From Acinetobacter cumulans (lineage in GTDB: Bacteria; Pseudomonadota; Gammaproteobacteria; Pseudomonadales; Moraxellaceae), in assembly GCF_003024525.3 (NCBI RefSeq), contig NZ_CP035934.2, positions 868,001 through 932,000 of the forward strand: a stretch of 64,000 nucleotides of DNA, in the 5' to 3' direction. The first letter of the stretch is position 1; each line of letters starts with the position of its first letter. The notes beneath the pieces were generated by a model. The model was not told the origin of the DNA, did no database searches, and saw only the letters and a list, made by a program, of their open reading frames with translations. The translations under genes were made by a program, and so were the position numbers. Below are positions 17,788 through 26,397 of the stretch, piece by piece.

Positions 17788-18939
17788 ATGACAGATGCCC
17801 AAGAAACACTGCCAGAGACTCAAACAGTGCCTCAACTCAGCGATTCAGAACTGAAAGCCAAACGAAAGAAAAGTTTGACCTTTGTTGCATTAATTTTAGT
17901 GATTGCTGTAGCGATTTATCTGATTTGGAAATTATTTTTTAACCAAAGTGTATCAACCGATAATGCTTATGTGGGTGCTGAAACAGCATCAGTCACATCG
18001 ATGGTGACAGGGCAAGTGGCTGATGTATTGGTTAGTGATACGCAGCAGGTTAAAAAAGGTCAGGTCTTAGTTCAGGTTGATCCACGGGATGCTGAAATTG
18101 CCTTGGCACAAGCAAAAGCAGAATTAATGAAGGCACAGCGTCAATATAAACAAACGGCAGCCAACAGTAGTGCTTTAAATTCACAAGTCTTTGTGAGCGA
18201 TGATGGTATTCATAGTGCTGAAGCACAAGTGGCCAAAGCTAAAGCAGAACTCAATAAAGCACAAGATGAACTGAATCGTCGTCAGCAATTGAGTGCTTCG
18301 GGTGCAATTTCTAAAGAAGAATTAAGCACCGCACAAAGCGCCGTAAATAATGCACAAGCAGGGTTTGACCTCGCTCAAGCAGGTTTAGCGCAGGCGAAAT
18401 CGAGTCAAAAAGCAGCGCAAAGCTCTTTAGCAGCCAACAATGCTTTAATTCAAGGCAGCAATGAACATTCAACCCCTGATGTATTGGTTGCTCAAGCAAA
18501 ACTCAAACAGGCTGAATTAGATCTAGAGCGCACAGTCATTAAAGCGCCTTTTGATGGTGTGGTGACCAGTCGTAAAATTCAGGTTGGACAGCGTGTGGCA
18601 CCGGGTTCAGTGTTATTAATGGTTGTGCCAATTTCACAGTTATATGTCGATGCCAATTTTAAAGAAAGCCAATTAGAGCGTGTCAAACCAGGGCAAAAAG
18701 TCACACTTACGTCAGATCTATATGGTGATAGCGTGGAGTACACAGGCACAGTGGTGGGCTTTTCTGGTGGAACAGGCGCAGCTTTCGCTTTAATTCCAGC
18801 ACAAAATGCAACAGGAAACTGGATTAAAGTTGTACAGCGCTTACCTGTTCGTATTCGTTTAGATCAACAGCAATTGGCCGAACATCCACTGCGTGTGGGC
18901 TTGTCGATGGAAGCAAAAATTGACTTAAGCACGAAGTAA
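17788..18939 (+). CDS. emrA: EmrA-type membrane fusion protein (HlyD family)
   Basis: This 383-residue periplasmic adaptor has one N-terminal membrane anchor (about residues 30-50, LTFVALILVIAVAIYLIW), then a lipoyl half-motif (STDNAYVGAETASVTSMVTG), an alanine/glutamine-rich coiled-coil hairpin (about residues 105-235), the second lipoyl half (VIKAPFDGVVTSRKIQVGQR) and a beta-barrel domain. It links an inner-membrane exporter to an outer-membrane channel. The exporter gene follows after 6 bases. The name reflects family and partner, not proven substrate. Confidence 0.9.
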   Translation: MTDAQETLPETQTVPQLSDSELKAKRKKSLTFVALILVIAVAIYLIWKLFFNQSVSTDNAYVGAETASVTSMVTGQVADVLVSDTQQVKKGQVLVQVDPRDAEIALAQAKAELMKAQRQYKQTAANSSALNSQVFVSDDGIHSAEAQVAKAKAELNKAQDELNRRQQLSASGAISKEELSTAQSAVNNAQAGFDLAQAGLAQAKSSQKAAQSSLAANNALIQGSNEHSTPDVLVAQAKLKQAELDLERTVIKAPFDGVVTSRKIQVGQRVAPGSVLLMVVPISQLYVDANFKESQLERVKPGQKVTLTSDLYGDSVEYTGTVVGFSGGTGAAFALIPAQNATGNWIKVVQRLPVRIRLDQQQLAEHPLRVGLSMEAKIDLSTK

Positions 18940-18945
18940 ACACCT

Positions 18946-20475
18946 ATGAATAGCTATGTTCCTTATGGTGATTTAAAAGGTAGCCGATTGATATTGGCAG
19001 CCTTTGTGCTGGCATTGGCAAACTTTATGGTTGTGCTCGACATGACCATTGCCAATGTATCGGTCACACATATTACGGGTAGTTTGGCTGTTTCTAGTTC
19101 GCAAGGGACGTGGGTCATTACATCCTATGCGGTGGCAGAGGCCATTTGTGTACCTTTAACAGGTTGGCTGGCAGGACGCTTTGGCGGGGTCAAAGTTTTT
19201 ACTGTGAGCTTAATCGGGTTTACGGTATTTTCGGTACTATGCGGTCTATCGACCAGTTTAGAAATGCTGGTGTTTTGCCGAATAGGTCAAGGCTTGTTTG
19301 GTGGCCCAATTATGCCACTCAGCCAAATGTTGCTACTTCGTATTTTTCCACCTGAAAAACAATCACAAGCCATGGGCATGTGGGCGATGACTACCGTCGT
19401 TGGGCCAATTTTAGGGCCAATTTTGGGTGGTTCCATCAGCGATAATTTGTCGTGGCACTGGATTTTCTTTATCAATATTCCAGTAGGTATTATCTGTGCG
19501 ATGGCAGCGATGCGTTTATTAAAACCCGCTGAAACAGAAATCGCGAAGCTCAAAATTGATATGGGTGGCCTCGTTTTATTGGTGTTATGGATTGGTGCCT
19601 TGCAGTTGATGTTGGATTTGGGCCATGAACGAGACTGGTTTAATAGCCCAGTGATTATGGTTCTGGCGCTGACCGCACTGATTGGATTGGTGATTTTTAC
19701 CATTTGGGAGCTGACAGAGCGGCATCCTGTGGTCAATATTCAAATCTTTAAATATCGAAGCTTTACTATATCAGTTGTGGCATTGGCCTTAGGCTTTGGT
19801 GCATTCTTTGGCAGTATTGTACTGATTCCGCAGTGGCTACAAATTAACTTGGGCTATACCGCAACTTGGGCCGGTTATTTAACTGCAACCATGGGCTTGG
19901 GCAGTTTAACCATGTCGCCATTGGTGGCGAAGCTGGCGACAAAATACGACCAACGTGCACTAGCAAGTTTTGGTCTTAGTATATTGGGTGGTGTAACTCT
20001 AATGCGCGCCTTTTGGACTACAGATGCAGATTTCTTTTCTTTAGCATTGCCCCAAATTCTACAAGGTTTTGCGGTGCCATTTTTCTTTATTCCACTGTCT
20101 AATATGGCTTTGGCTTCAGTTCAACCACAAGAAATGGCTTCTGCTGCGGGCTTAATGAACTTTTTAAGAACCATGGCAGGTGCAATCGGCGCATCGATTG
20201 CAGTTACAATTTGGGATGATCATACCAAACTTGCACGCGCCGATATGGTGGGAAGCTTACATGTAGAAGATACACAAGCGACGTTGATGCAACAAGGCAT
20301 GAGCTCACAAGGGGCTTTGGGGTATATCACCAGCTTAGTCGATAAAGAAGCCTTAACCTTGTCTGCCAATCATGTATTTTTACTCTTGGCGATGATCTTT
20401 ATATTCGCAGCCCTCATCATTTGGTTATGCCCACGACCTAAAATTGTGGAAGGGGCAGGCGGACATGCACATTAA
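18946..20475 (+). CDS. emrB: EmrB-type DHA2 family multidrug efflux transporter
   Basis: This 509-residue major facilitator has about 14 hydrophobic segments, as in the DHA2 drug:proton antiporters. Family motifs are LDMTIANVSV in the first helix, GWLAGRFGGVKVF in the loop after helix 2, and the antiporter motif GPILGPILGG in helix 5. With the preceding EmrA-type adaptor it would export amphipathic drugs out of the cell. No outer-membrane channel gene is nearby, so a TolC-like protein encoded elsewhere is presumably used. Confidence 0.93.
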   Translation: MNSYVPYGDLKGSRLILAAFVLALANFMVVLDMTIANVSVTHITGSLAVSSSQGTWVITSYAVAEAICVPLTGWLAGRFGGVKVFTVSLIGFTVFSVLCGLSTSLEMLVFCRIGQGLFGGPIMPLSQMLLLRIFPPEKQSQAMGMWAMTTVVGPILGPILGGSISDNLSWHWIFFINIPVGIICAMAAMRLLKPAETEIAKLKIDMGGLVLLVLWIGALQLMLDLGHERDWFNSPVIMVLALTALIGLVIFTIWELTERHPVVNIQIFKYRSFTISVVALALGFGAFFGSIVLIPQWLQINLGYTATWAGYLTATMGLGSLTMSPLVAKLATKYDQRALASFGLSILGGVTLMRAFWTTDADFFSLALPQILQGFAVPFFFIPLSNMALASVQPQEMASAAGLMNFLRTMAGAIGASIAVTIWDDHTKLARADMVGSLHVEDTQATLMQQGMSSQGALGYITSLVDKEALTLSANHVFLLLAMIFIFAALIIWLCPRPKIVEGAGGHAH

Positions 20476-20492
20476 GCCTTAGCCTTAAATGA

Positions 20493-20535
20493 ACATCAGA
20501 TAAAAAACCGCATTGATTGCGGTTTTTTATCTGTT
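20493..20535. terminator. Bidirectional terminator between emrB and glpK
   Basis: CAGATAAAAAACCGCA pairs with TGCGGTTTTTTATCTG around TTGAT, a hairpin placed between the two convergent genes. Confidence 0.9.
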
Positions 20536-20548
20536 GAGAATGATGTGT

Positions 20549-22033
20549 TTATAAATCAGATTTGGCACGTTTTAAAGCAGACTGCCAGCGGTTTAAATGA
20601 TATTCGCGCTCATCTGCTTGCATGTTTGGCTCAAAAGCACGTTCTAACTGCCAAGATTGCGCTATTTCATCTAAGTTTGAAAATACGCCTGCCTTTAAGC
20701 CTGCTATAGCTGCAGCACCCCAAGCGGTTGATTCTAAAAGTTTAGGACGAAGTACAGGCACATTTAAAATATCGGCTTGAAATTGCATCAGCATGTCATT
20801 GGCACAGGCACCGCCATCTACACGTAACTCTTTTAAAGGTTTTGAAATATCTGACTGCATAGCGCTCAGCACATCAGAGACTTGAAATGCTATTGATTCT
20901 AAGGCTGCTCGTGCGATATGTGCTTTACCTGTGCCCCGTGACATTCCACAAAGTAAGGCACGTGCTTCACTGTCCCAATGCGGTGCGCCAAGTCCAGTAA
21001 AGGCAGGGACTAATACGACGCCTTCGGTTGAGGAGACTTGGCAGGCTAGCTTTTCCACATCACCACTTTTTTGAATAATTCCGAGTCCATCGCGGAGCCA
21101 CTGCACAATGGCGCCAGCCATAAATACACTGCCTTCTAGGGCATAGGTGGTTTGACCTTGCGCTTGCCAAGCAAGCGTCGACAATAATTTATTAGTGCTA
21201 TATTGGACTTCATTTCCAGTATTGAACAACATAAAACAGCCAGTACCATAGGTGTTTTTGGCTGTACCAGCTTCAAAACAGGACTGTCCAAACAATGCAG
21301 ACTGCTGGTCACCCAATATGCCTGTAATTGGAATATTTGCCCCCAGTAGCCCCGTAGCTGTATCTGCTACATAGCTGTCGGAACTGATAATTTTAGGCAA
21401 GATGGATGCTGGAATATTAAATAATTCGAGTAATGATTCATCCCATTGTTGCATTTGTAAATTCATGAGCATGGTACGTGAGGCATTACTGGCTTCAATT
21501 ATATGCTCAGCACCTTGGGTTAAATTCCATACCAACCAGCTATCGATCGTACCAAATGCCACATGGCCTTGTTGTGCTAGTTCTCGTAAGCCTTCGGTAT
21601 TTTCGAGTAGCCAAACCAGTTTCCCTGCGCTGAAATAGGGGTCGACTCTGAGCCCAGTTGTATGGTGAATTGATTCTTGTAAATTTTGTTGGATAAGTTG
21701 ATTACACCAGTTCGCTGCACGACGGTCTTGCCAAACAATAGCAGGAGCGAGAGGCTTACCCGTGCGTTTATCCCAAACCACAGTGGTTTCACGTTGGTTG
21801 GTGAGGCCGATTGCTTTAATATCTTTAGCTAGAATACGCGCAGAGGCTAGAGCTTGCTGTACTACGGCAATTTGAGAGCTCCAAATTTCTTGAGCATCTT
21901 GTTCAACCCAGCCAGAGTGTGGGGTTTGAATATGTGTTTCACGTTGAGCTGTTGCCTGAACTTGTCCATGTTCATTAAATATGATTGCACGACTTGAGGT
22001 CGTACCCTGATCGAGGGCCAGTAAATAGCTCAT
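20549..22033 (-). CDS. glpK: Glycerol kinase
   Basis: This 494-residue FGGY-family kinase begins YLLALDQGTTSSRAIIF, the ATP phosphate-1 motif. It has the glycerol-site segments TNQRETTVVWDKRTG and WQDRRAANWC, GILGDQQSALFGQ, and the C-terminal GGACANDMLMQFQAD. It phosphorylates glycerol to glycerol 3-phosphate. Unlike many bacteria, no glycerol facilitator or glp regulator is next to it here. Confidence 0.97.
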   Translation of the reverse strand: MSYLLALDQGTTSSRAIIFNEHGQVQATAQRETHIQTPHSGWVEQDAQEIWSSQIAVVQQALASARILAKDIKAIGLTNQRETTVVWDKRTGKPLAPAIVWQDRRAANWCNQLIQQNLQESIHHTTGLRVDPYFSAGKLVWLLENTEGLRELAQQGHVAFGTIDSWLVWNLTQGAEHIIEASNASRTMLMNLQMQQWDESLLELFNIPASILPKIISSDSYVADTATGLLGANIPITGILGDQQSALFGQSCFEAGTAKNTYGTGCFMLFNTGNEVQYSTNKLLSTLAWQAQGQTTYALEGSVFMAGAIVQWLRDGLGIIQKSGDVEKLACQVSSTEGVVLVPAFTGLGAPHWDSEARALLCGMSRGTGKAHIARAALESIAFQVSDVLSAMQSDISKPLKELRVDGGACANDMLMQFQADILNVPVLRPKLLESTAWGAAAIAGLKAGVFSNLDEIAQSWQLERAFEPNMQADEREYHLNRWQSALKRAKSDL

Positions 22034-22144
22034 ATCTTTTTCTTTTGTGGTCTTGAAAAATAAAATATTAGCGCAATTATGTAATTAAGCGCATTCAATT
22101 GTGTAATTGTTCAGAAAATACATCGTATTTTTTATCAGTTATGC

Positions 22145-22150
22145 TATGAT
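22145..22150 (+). promoter_or_regulatory. Putative -10 box of the tmRNA gene
   Basis: TATGAT lies 13 bases before the mature tmRNA 5' end. A convincing -35 is not seen. Confidence 0.4.
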
Positions 22151-22162
22151 TGTTCATACTTT

Positions 22163-22521
22163 GGGGATGTTTCTGGCTTCGACGCTGGTGATGAAACTCA
22201 TAGATGCATGTCGAGAGCGCATTTTCTCTCGTAAATCAAATTTGCATTTTTTAGTCGCAAACGACGAATCATACGCTCTAGCTGCCTAAGGGCAGCTTGT
22301 CCGCATCTCTGAATACTTGTGGTTAGAGATCCCGACTGAAGCGCAAGCACACAAGTCCGTATAAAGCCAAGCCTCGGGGCTTTGTACTAAACTTAGAGGA
22401 TCGCGATTTGTACCCTGTTCGTCGGGTCACAAAGAGTTAAAACAATAGACGATATCTAAGCATGTAGTATTCTCGAGCGTAGTGCTGGCGGACGCGGGTT
22501 CAACTCCCGCCATCTCCACCA
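22163..22521 (+). ncRNA. ssrA: tmRNA (ssrA), tag ANDESYALAA
   Basis: The 359-base gene begins GGGGATGTTTCTGGCTTCGA and ends in a T-arm (GGTTCAACTCCCGCC), CATCTCC and ACCA. The 5' GGGGATG pairs with 3' CATCTCC to form the acceptor stem of the tRNA-like part. The resume codon is GCA at 22257 and the reading frame to TAA at 22287 gives the tag ANDESYALAA, close to the enterobacterial ANDENYALAA. It rescues stalled ribosomes and marks the product for proteolysis. Its 3' end is a common integration site; a decayed island follows directly. An apparent protein frame over 22107-22289 is only this RNA. Confidence 0.97.
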
Positions 22522-22529
22522 AATACCTA

Positions 22530-22563
22530 ACTTGATATGACTGAATATGACGTAATATCAAGT
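22530..22563. repeat. Inverted repeat just past the tmRNA 3' end
   Basis: ACTTGATAT (22530-22538) and its exact complement ATATCAAGT (22555-22563) begin 9 bases after the CCA end. The position suits an integrase arm or core site, but it could simply be RNA structure in the transcript tail. Confidence 0.45.
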
Positions 22564-22567
22564 GGAA

Positions 22568-22599
22568 AGGCTTAAATCTTAAGGGTTTAAGCCTTTTTT
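22568..22599 (+). terminator. Terminator of the tmRNA gene
   Basis: AAGGCTTAAA / TTTAAGCCTT around TCTTAAGGG, followed by TTTTC. Confidence 0.85.
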
Positions 22600-22770
22600 C
22601 TTGCCTAAATATAACCAAACATAAAAAGATATAGTTTTGCTTATCGTGCATCCCTGTATATATCCTTAAATATAAATTGAATCCGAGGGATACAACAAGA
22701 AAAGGAATTTATGTGCAGGTGAATCGTAAGCGGGCAATGTACTGTGAGATTTATGACTTTGTAAAAGTTA

Positions 22771-23118
22771 CAATCCTTTAGAGGGTATTCAGAAATATCT
22801 ATAGCAAGGTAAAAAAACAAATATGGCGCATGTGGACGAAAAGGAATTACCCGCATTAATTAGAGCTATCAATAATTATCCTACGATGGACGTTCGTATG
22901 GATTTACAGTTGCTTGCAAAGTGGGGTGAGTTTGAATTTAAAAAAAAACGGTTTGGAATATAGTTGATGAACGTCATATTGAATTGGCTTTAGCGCATGT
23001 TAAGGATGGCGTGTCGGGTGTATATAACAAGGCGCAGTACTTACAGGACAGAGCGAATATGATGCAATGGTATGTGAATCATTTAAGAAATAGCAGATCA
23101 AATTATTATTCAATTTAA
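22771..23118 (+). pseudogene. Remnant of a P4-type tyrosine integrase
   Basis: Translation gives NPLEGIQKYL, an in-frame TAG at 22800, then GKKTNMAHVDEKELPALIRA and INNYPTMDVRMDLQLLAKWG, then a frameshift at a nine-A run (22940-22948), after which TVWNIVDERHIELALAHVKD, GVSGVYNKAQYLQDRANMMQ and WYVNHLRNS lead to a TAA. The first part matches the start of the integrase catalytic domain and the last part its C-terminal tail (YNRAxYLxxRxxMMQxWxxxL). The middle with most catalytic residues is deleted. It cannot be functional. It sits right behind ssrA, as expected for an island integrase. Possible further remnants reach back to about 22713. Confidence 0.75.
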
Positions 23119-23262
23119 AAAAGTTAAATGACAAAATTTGCACTGATTTGATTAAATATCATTTATATTTAGTTTGTTAAGTCTAGCTCGACGGAGTGAA
23201 AGTCGAATACCCAATTCGATTGGCTTATCAACTTTTTGTGGGATGCTGTGGGAGGCACAACA

Positions 23263-24849
23263 TTGAAGCTATTAAACTTAGCAAAAAAAAATTTAGAAGA
23301 ATATATTTCAGTAGTTGATGCAATTTCAATCTTGGCAAAAACACAAAATACGACAATTAAGTATGTAGGAGTTTTTTTATTAAATCAGATGTTTGATGAA
23401 GAAGTTTCTACCTATGCTTGTAATAAATATTATGTTCTACATGATGATGATCATAATTGGGGAAAGTTTACGAATACATATCAAATTTTAAATGAAATTA
23501 GTGAAAATGAAGAATTTGAAGATGCATTTACATTTCATGAAAAAAATATTTCTACATTATTAGCTTCCTCGTATTGGAAGCTATCTGATTTATACAATTT
23601 AAAATTATTTCGAGAATTATCTATTGATTTTTACTTTAGAGTAAAAAAAATAATTGATTTAATTAAGAATAAAAAATTACCAATAGAAAAGTTTAAAAAT
23701 ATCGATGAATTAACTATAGATGATGTTAAAGAATTATTAGGAGAGGATCATAGAACCTATATTAAAAATGATCAAGAAAATTTTATTATTTCAGCATTTG
23801 TAGAATCATTACAACGCTGTTTTAATTATTTTGATATCAATTCAAATTTTGACATAGTTATTGAGAAAAAACTTCTTAAAAGTATTTTGTGTGAAAATGG
23901 GATAGTTATAGATGGATTTAATGATGAGCTTGATGAAGAAACACAAGATGAAAATGTATGGGATGAGGATTATTTATGTCAACTAGAGGAGGAAAATTCA
24001 ATTGTAATAGACAATCAAAATGATGAGTTAGAATTTCCTGATTTTATTGATAGTAATGAAGATTTTTTGAAAGGCAGTAACAAACAGAAAAACTACCCTT
24101 TATTTTATAAAAATGAAACGTTCACAGTTGAAGAGGCTGCTTGTTTAGTATCGGGGTATGAAGTAATAAATGTTGAATCAAGATCGACTTATGTTGCTTG
24201 GCGTAATGATAATCCTAAATATGTTGAAGCAGAAAATTGGATATATTCCCTAGTAAGAGGAAATCTATTTGAAGAACTTGAGCATAATTTTTACATCATC
24301 AGATCTAGTGAGTTAAAAAAATATCTTAATAAAATTGGAAAAATTATTGAGGGATTTAATGATGATGGTAATTTATCTGAAGTTGAATTTAGGCTCATAA
24401 ATGAAAATAGCAATCTGAAATCTAAGATAGATGAATTGAGCAAAGAAGTGCAAAGCCTAAAAGCTTCATCCAATGATGTTGGTATACCAAGTGTTGGACA
24501 TGCTTCGCCCGAACATTACCAACAGCAACGTGACCAACTCTTAGAAGAAAATAAAATACTGAAAGCAGAGCTTTTAGAGAAAGATCAAAAAATAAAAGAA
24601 CTTGGGTTAATCCAAACTACTGTAGATGAATCCAAACTAGGGAATACAAGGGCAGAAAACAATGTCACCAAATTACTTCTTGTATTGGCAAAGATGGCAG
24701 ATATTGATGTTAGTAAGCCTCATGCAATACATGAGAGCCTCTTAGTTCAAGCTGAATTGCTAGGAGTGGATAAGTTTCCTAGTGACGAAACCATTAAAAA
24801 ATGGTTGGTTAAGGCTAATAAGCATAAAAATAGTCAAAATCCTAGTTAG
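23263..24849 (+). CDS. Unknown 528-residue modular island protein
   Basis: I do not recognise a function. The start is taken as TTG 23263 because GGGAGG lies 7 bases upstream; TTG 23236 or GTG 23248 are possible. The N-terminal 180 residues are lysine- and asparagine-rich and largely helical. Residues about 205-265 are very acidic and hold an imperfect repeat (IVIDGFNDELDEE, IVIDNQNDELEF). Then comes FYKNETFTVEEAACLVSGYE with WIYSLVRGNLFEELE, a coiled coil (about 375-455), and a C-terminal helical domain (AENNVTKLLLVLAKMADIDV ... DKFPSDETIKKWLVKA). From memory, such C-termini recur in other Acinetobacter island proteins. The AT-rich codon use contrasts with the core genes. Confidence 0.6.
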   Translation: MKLLNLAKKNLEEYISVVDAISILAKTQNTTIKYVGVFLLNQMFDEEVSTYACNKYYVLHDDDHNWGKFTNTYQILNEISENEEFEDAFTFHEKNISTLLASSYWKLSDLYNLKLFRELSIDFYFRVKKIIDLIKNKKLPIEKFKNIDELTIDDVKELLGEDHRTYIKNDQENFIISAFVESLQRCFNYFDINSNFDIVIEKKLLKSILCENGIVIDGFNDELDEETQDENVWDEDYLCQLEEENSIVIDNQNDELEFPDFIDSNEDFLKGSNKQKNYPLFYKNETFTVEEAACLVSGYEVINVESRSTYVAWRNDNPKYVEAENWIYSLVRGNLFEELEHNFYIIRSSELKKYLNKIGKIIEGFNDDGNLSEVEFRLINENSNLKSKIDELSKEVQSLKASSNDVGIPSVGHASPEHYQQQRDQLLEENKILKAELLEKDQKIKELGLIQTTVDESKLGNTRAENNVTKLLLVLAKMADIDVSKPHAIHESLLVQAELLGVDKFPSDETIKKWLVKANKHKNSQNPS

Positions 24850-24934
24850 GATATTACTTAATCCTAACTAGGATAACTTTATAAAAACATAAACATACTA
24901 AGCCCATATTCTTTTAAATATGGGTTTATTTATG

Positions 24935-25153
24935 ACTATCCGACCAATCCGAGTTCAATTCAAAACAGCTTGCCAAATCCTAGATATAAGCCGTGAATCA
25001 TTGCGCCATATCGTACGTACAGATGAATCATTTGCTCGTCCTATTAAAATGGGTGAAAGCAAACAAAGCCCTATTTTTTTCGATTATGCCGAGCTTATGC
25101 AATGGCATGAAGCACAAAAAATGAAAGTAATGGAACAGGAGGTTTTAGGATGA
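24935..25153 (+). CDS. AlpA-like small DNA-binding protein
   Basis: This is a 72-residue protein (77 if ATG 24920 is used) reading TIRPIRVQFKTACQILDISR then ESLRHIVRTDESFARPIKMG and IFFDYAELMQWHEAQK. The layout (helix-turn-helix, then FARPIKMG, then a beta strand and short helix) is that of AlpA/MerR-like excisionases and regulators found in P4-type satellites and islands. It overlaps the next gene by 4 bases (ATGA), so the two are cotranslated. Confidence 0.6.
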   Translation, partial: TIRPIRVQFKTACQILDISRESLRHIVRTDESFARPIKMGESKQSPIFFDYAELMQWHEAQKMKVMEQEVLG

Positions 25154-25623
25154 AACCAACTATTTCAAGCCTTAAATTCGCTCAAGATTTTGGGATTTGT
25201 CATTCTGACTTAATGAAAAAAATCAGAAACTTTAATTGTTCGGAGGATTTCACTAAACGAAATTTTTTGCTCAGTACTTATAAAGACTCGACAGGTCGAA
25301 CGCTTGATTATTTTGAGATTACTCAACAAGGATTTACTTTCCTGATCTCTCATACAGAATGGCGAATTAATGATCAATGTATTGAAATATACACTCGTGT
25401 GTTTGAAGAAATGGCACAGAAAATTTCCTATGAAGAACAATCGCTCTATACGTTGCTAAATAAAGCGACTTTGGAATATATGTTGGTAGATCAAGGGGCA
25501 AGTAATGCCGGAAGAAATCTGCAATATTTAGGAAAAGTTGCCAAGCCATTACTAAGGAAAAGCATCTTAAAAATTATGGACCAGCTTCAATTGAAGTTGC
25601 CATTCAATGATGAAGGTGAATAA
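25150..25623 (+). CDS. Rha family phage regulatory protein
   Basis: This 157-residue protein matches the pRha pattern: an N-terminal winged helix (SLKFAQDFGICHSDLMKKIR), NFLLSTYKDSTGRTLDYFEI and TQQGFTFLI, the stretch that in phage Rha proteins reads NFxxSTYKDxxGRxxPxYxxTxDGF. A helical C-terminus ends it. Rha proteins are lysogeny or satellite regulators. Overlaps both neighbours, supporting a three-gene operon. Confidence 0.75.
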   Translation: MKPTISSLKFAQDFGICHSDLMKKIRNFNCSEDFTKRNFLLSTYKDSTGRTLDYFEITQQGFTFLISHTEWRINDQCIEIYTRVFEEMAQKISYEEQSLYTLLNKATLEYMLVDQGASNAGRNLQYLGKVAKPLLRKSILKIMDQLQLKLPFNDEGE

Positions 25624-25834
25624 GGGGGACAAAATAACAGTACATCGTGAAGCCCCGAGCCTAGAACAGCCTAAAGAAATTTTAGAAAATTGTATAAGAC
25701 TTAATCCACAAGACGGCGCATTTATGCGCCTCTCTGTCATTGAATCAAATGAAAGCCCTAAACAGCATATTCATATTGATGAAACAGCTGTTGAGATAGG
25801 TGATTTTAAATACGAAAACATAAATAGCCACTAA
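25607..25834 (+). CDS. Small hypothetical protein at island end
   Basis: This is a 75-residue frame overlapping the Rha gene by 17 bases. It reads IRLNPQDGAFMRLSVIESNE in the middle and has no domain I know. Overlap and codon use suggest it is translated with its neighbours. The next 169 bases up to the IS hold nothing recognisable. Confidence 0.45.
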   Translation: MMKVNKGDKITVHREAPSLEQPKEILENCIRLNPQDGAFMRLSVIESNESPKQHIHIDETAVEIGDFKYENINSH

Positions 25835-26091
25835 TATTTAGACAATATTTGCTGAATATAAATATTTGTTTAAACCTAAATATTGATCCTTTGCACATGC
25901 TATTGAACAAACTTTGCTAAGTCACGAATACAACCTGATAGGGTATAAATCCTTCTAATACAGCTTTGAAAATTAATTGAATAAAAGCTTTAGTTTTGCC
26001 ATAAGAGATGGATCCGTAAATTTGAACAACTCCTATAAGTGATATTCTGCTCCTCAAATGATGTTATAAACATCAATATATGGAGTATTTT

Positions 26092-26397
26092 ATGGCACGT
26101 AGACCAAGAAGAAATCATTCAAATGATTTTAAAGCTAAGGTAGCACTTGCTGCGATTAAAGCAGAAAAAACACTTGCTGAATTGAGTGCTGAGTTTGATG
26201 TTCATCAAAACCAAATTATTGACTGGAAAAATCAATTGATCTCAGCTTCCTCGCAAGCTTTCGATCAATCAAAAGCTCCAACAGAACCACCCATCGATCT
26301 AAAAAAACTACATGCAAAAATCGGTGAGCAGGCATTAGAAATTGATTTTTTAGAAGGTGTGTTGAAGAAACTGGGCCGCTTCAACCACAAAAGTTAA
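26092..26397 (+). CDS. IS3-family transposase OrfA
   Basis: This encodes about 101 residues (MARRPRRNHSNDFKAKVALA..., 105 if ATG 26080 is used). It has an N-terminal helix-turn-helix that binds the IS ends (KTLAELSAEFDVHQNQIIDW) and a C-terminal leucine-zipper-like helix (LHAKIGEQALEIDFLEGVLK). The heptamer TTTTTTA at 26346-26352 is in the zero frame as T-TTT-TTA, so ribosomes can shift -1 here to make the OrfAB transposase. Confidence 0.9.
   Translation: MARRPRRNHSNDFKAKVALAAIKAEKTLAELSAEFDVHQNQIIDWKNQLISASSQAFDQSKAPTEPPIDLKKLHAKIGEQALEIDFLEGVLKKLGRFNHKS

Noticed and set aside
22107..22289. Apparent 60-residue protein
   Set aside because: The frame runs through the tmRNA and its tag; the RNA explains it.
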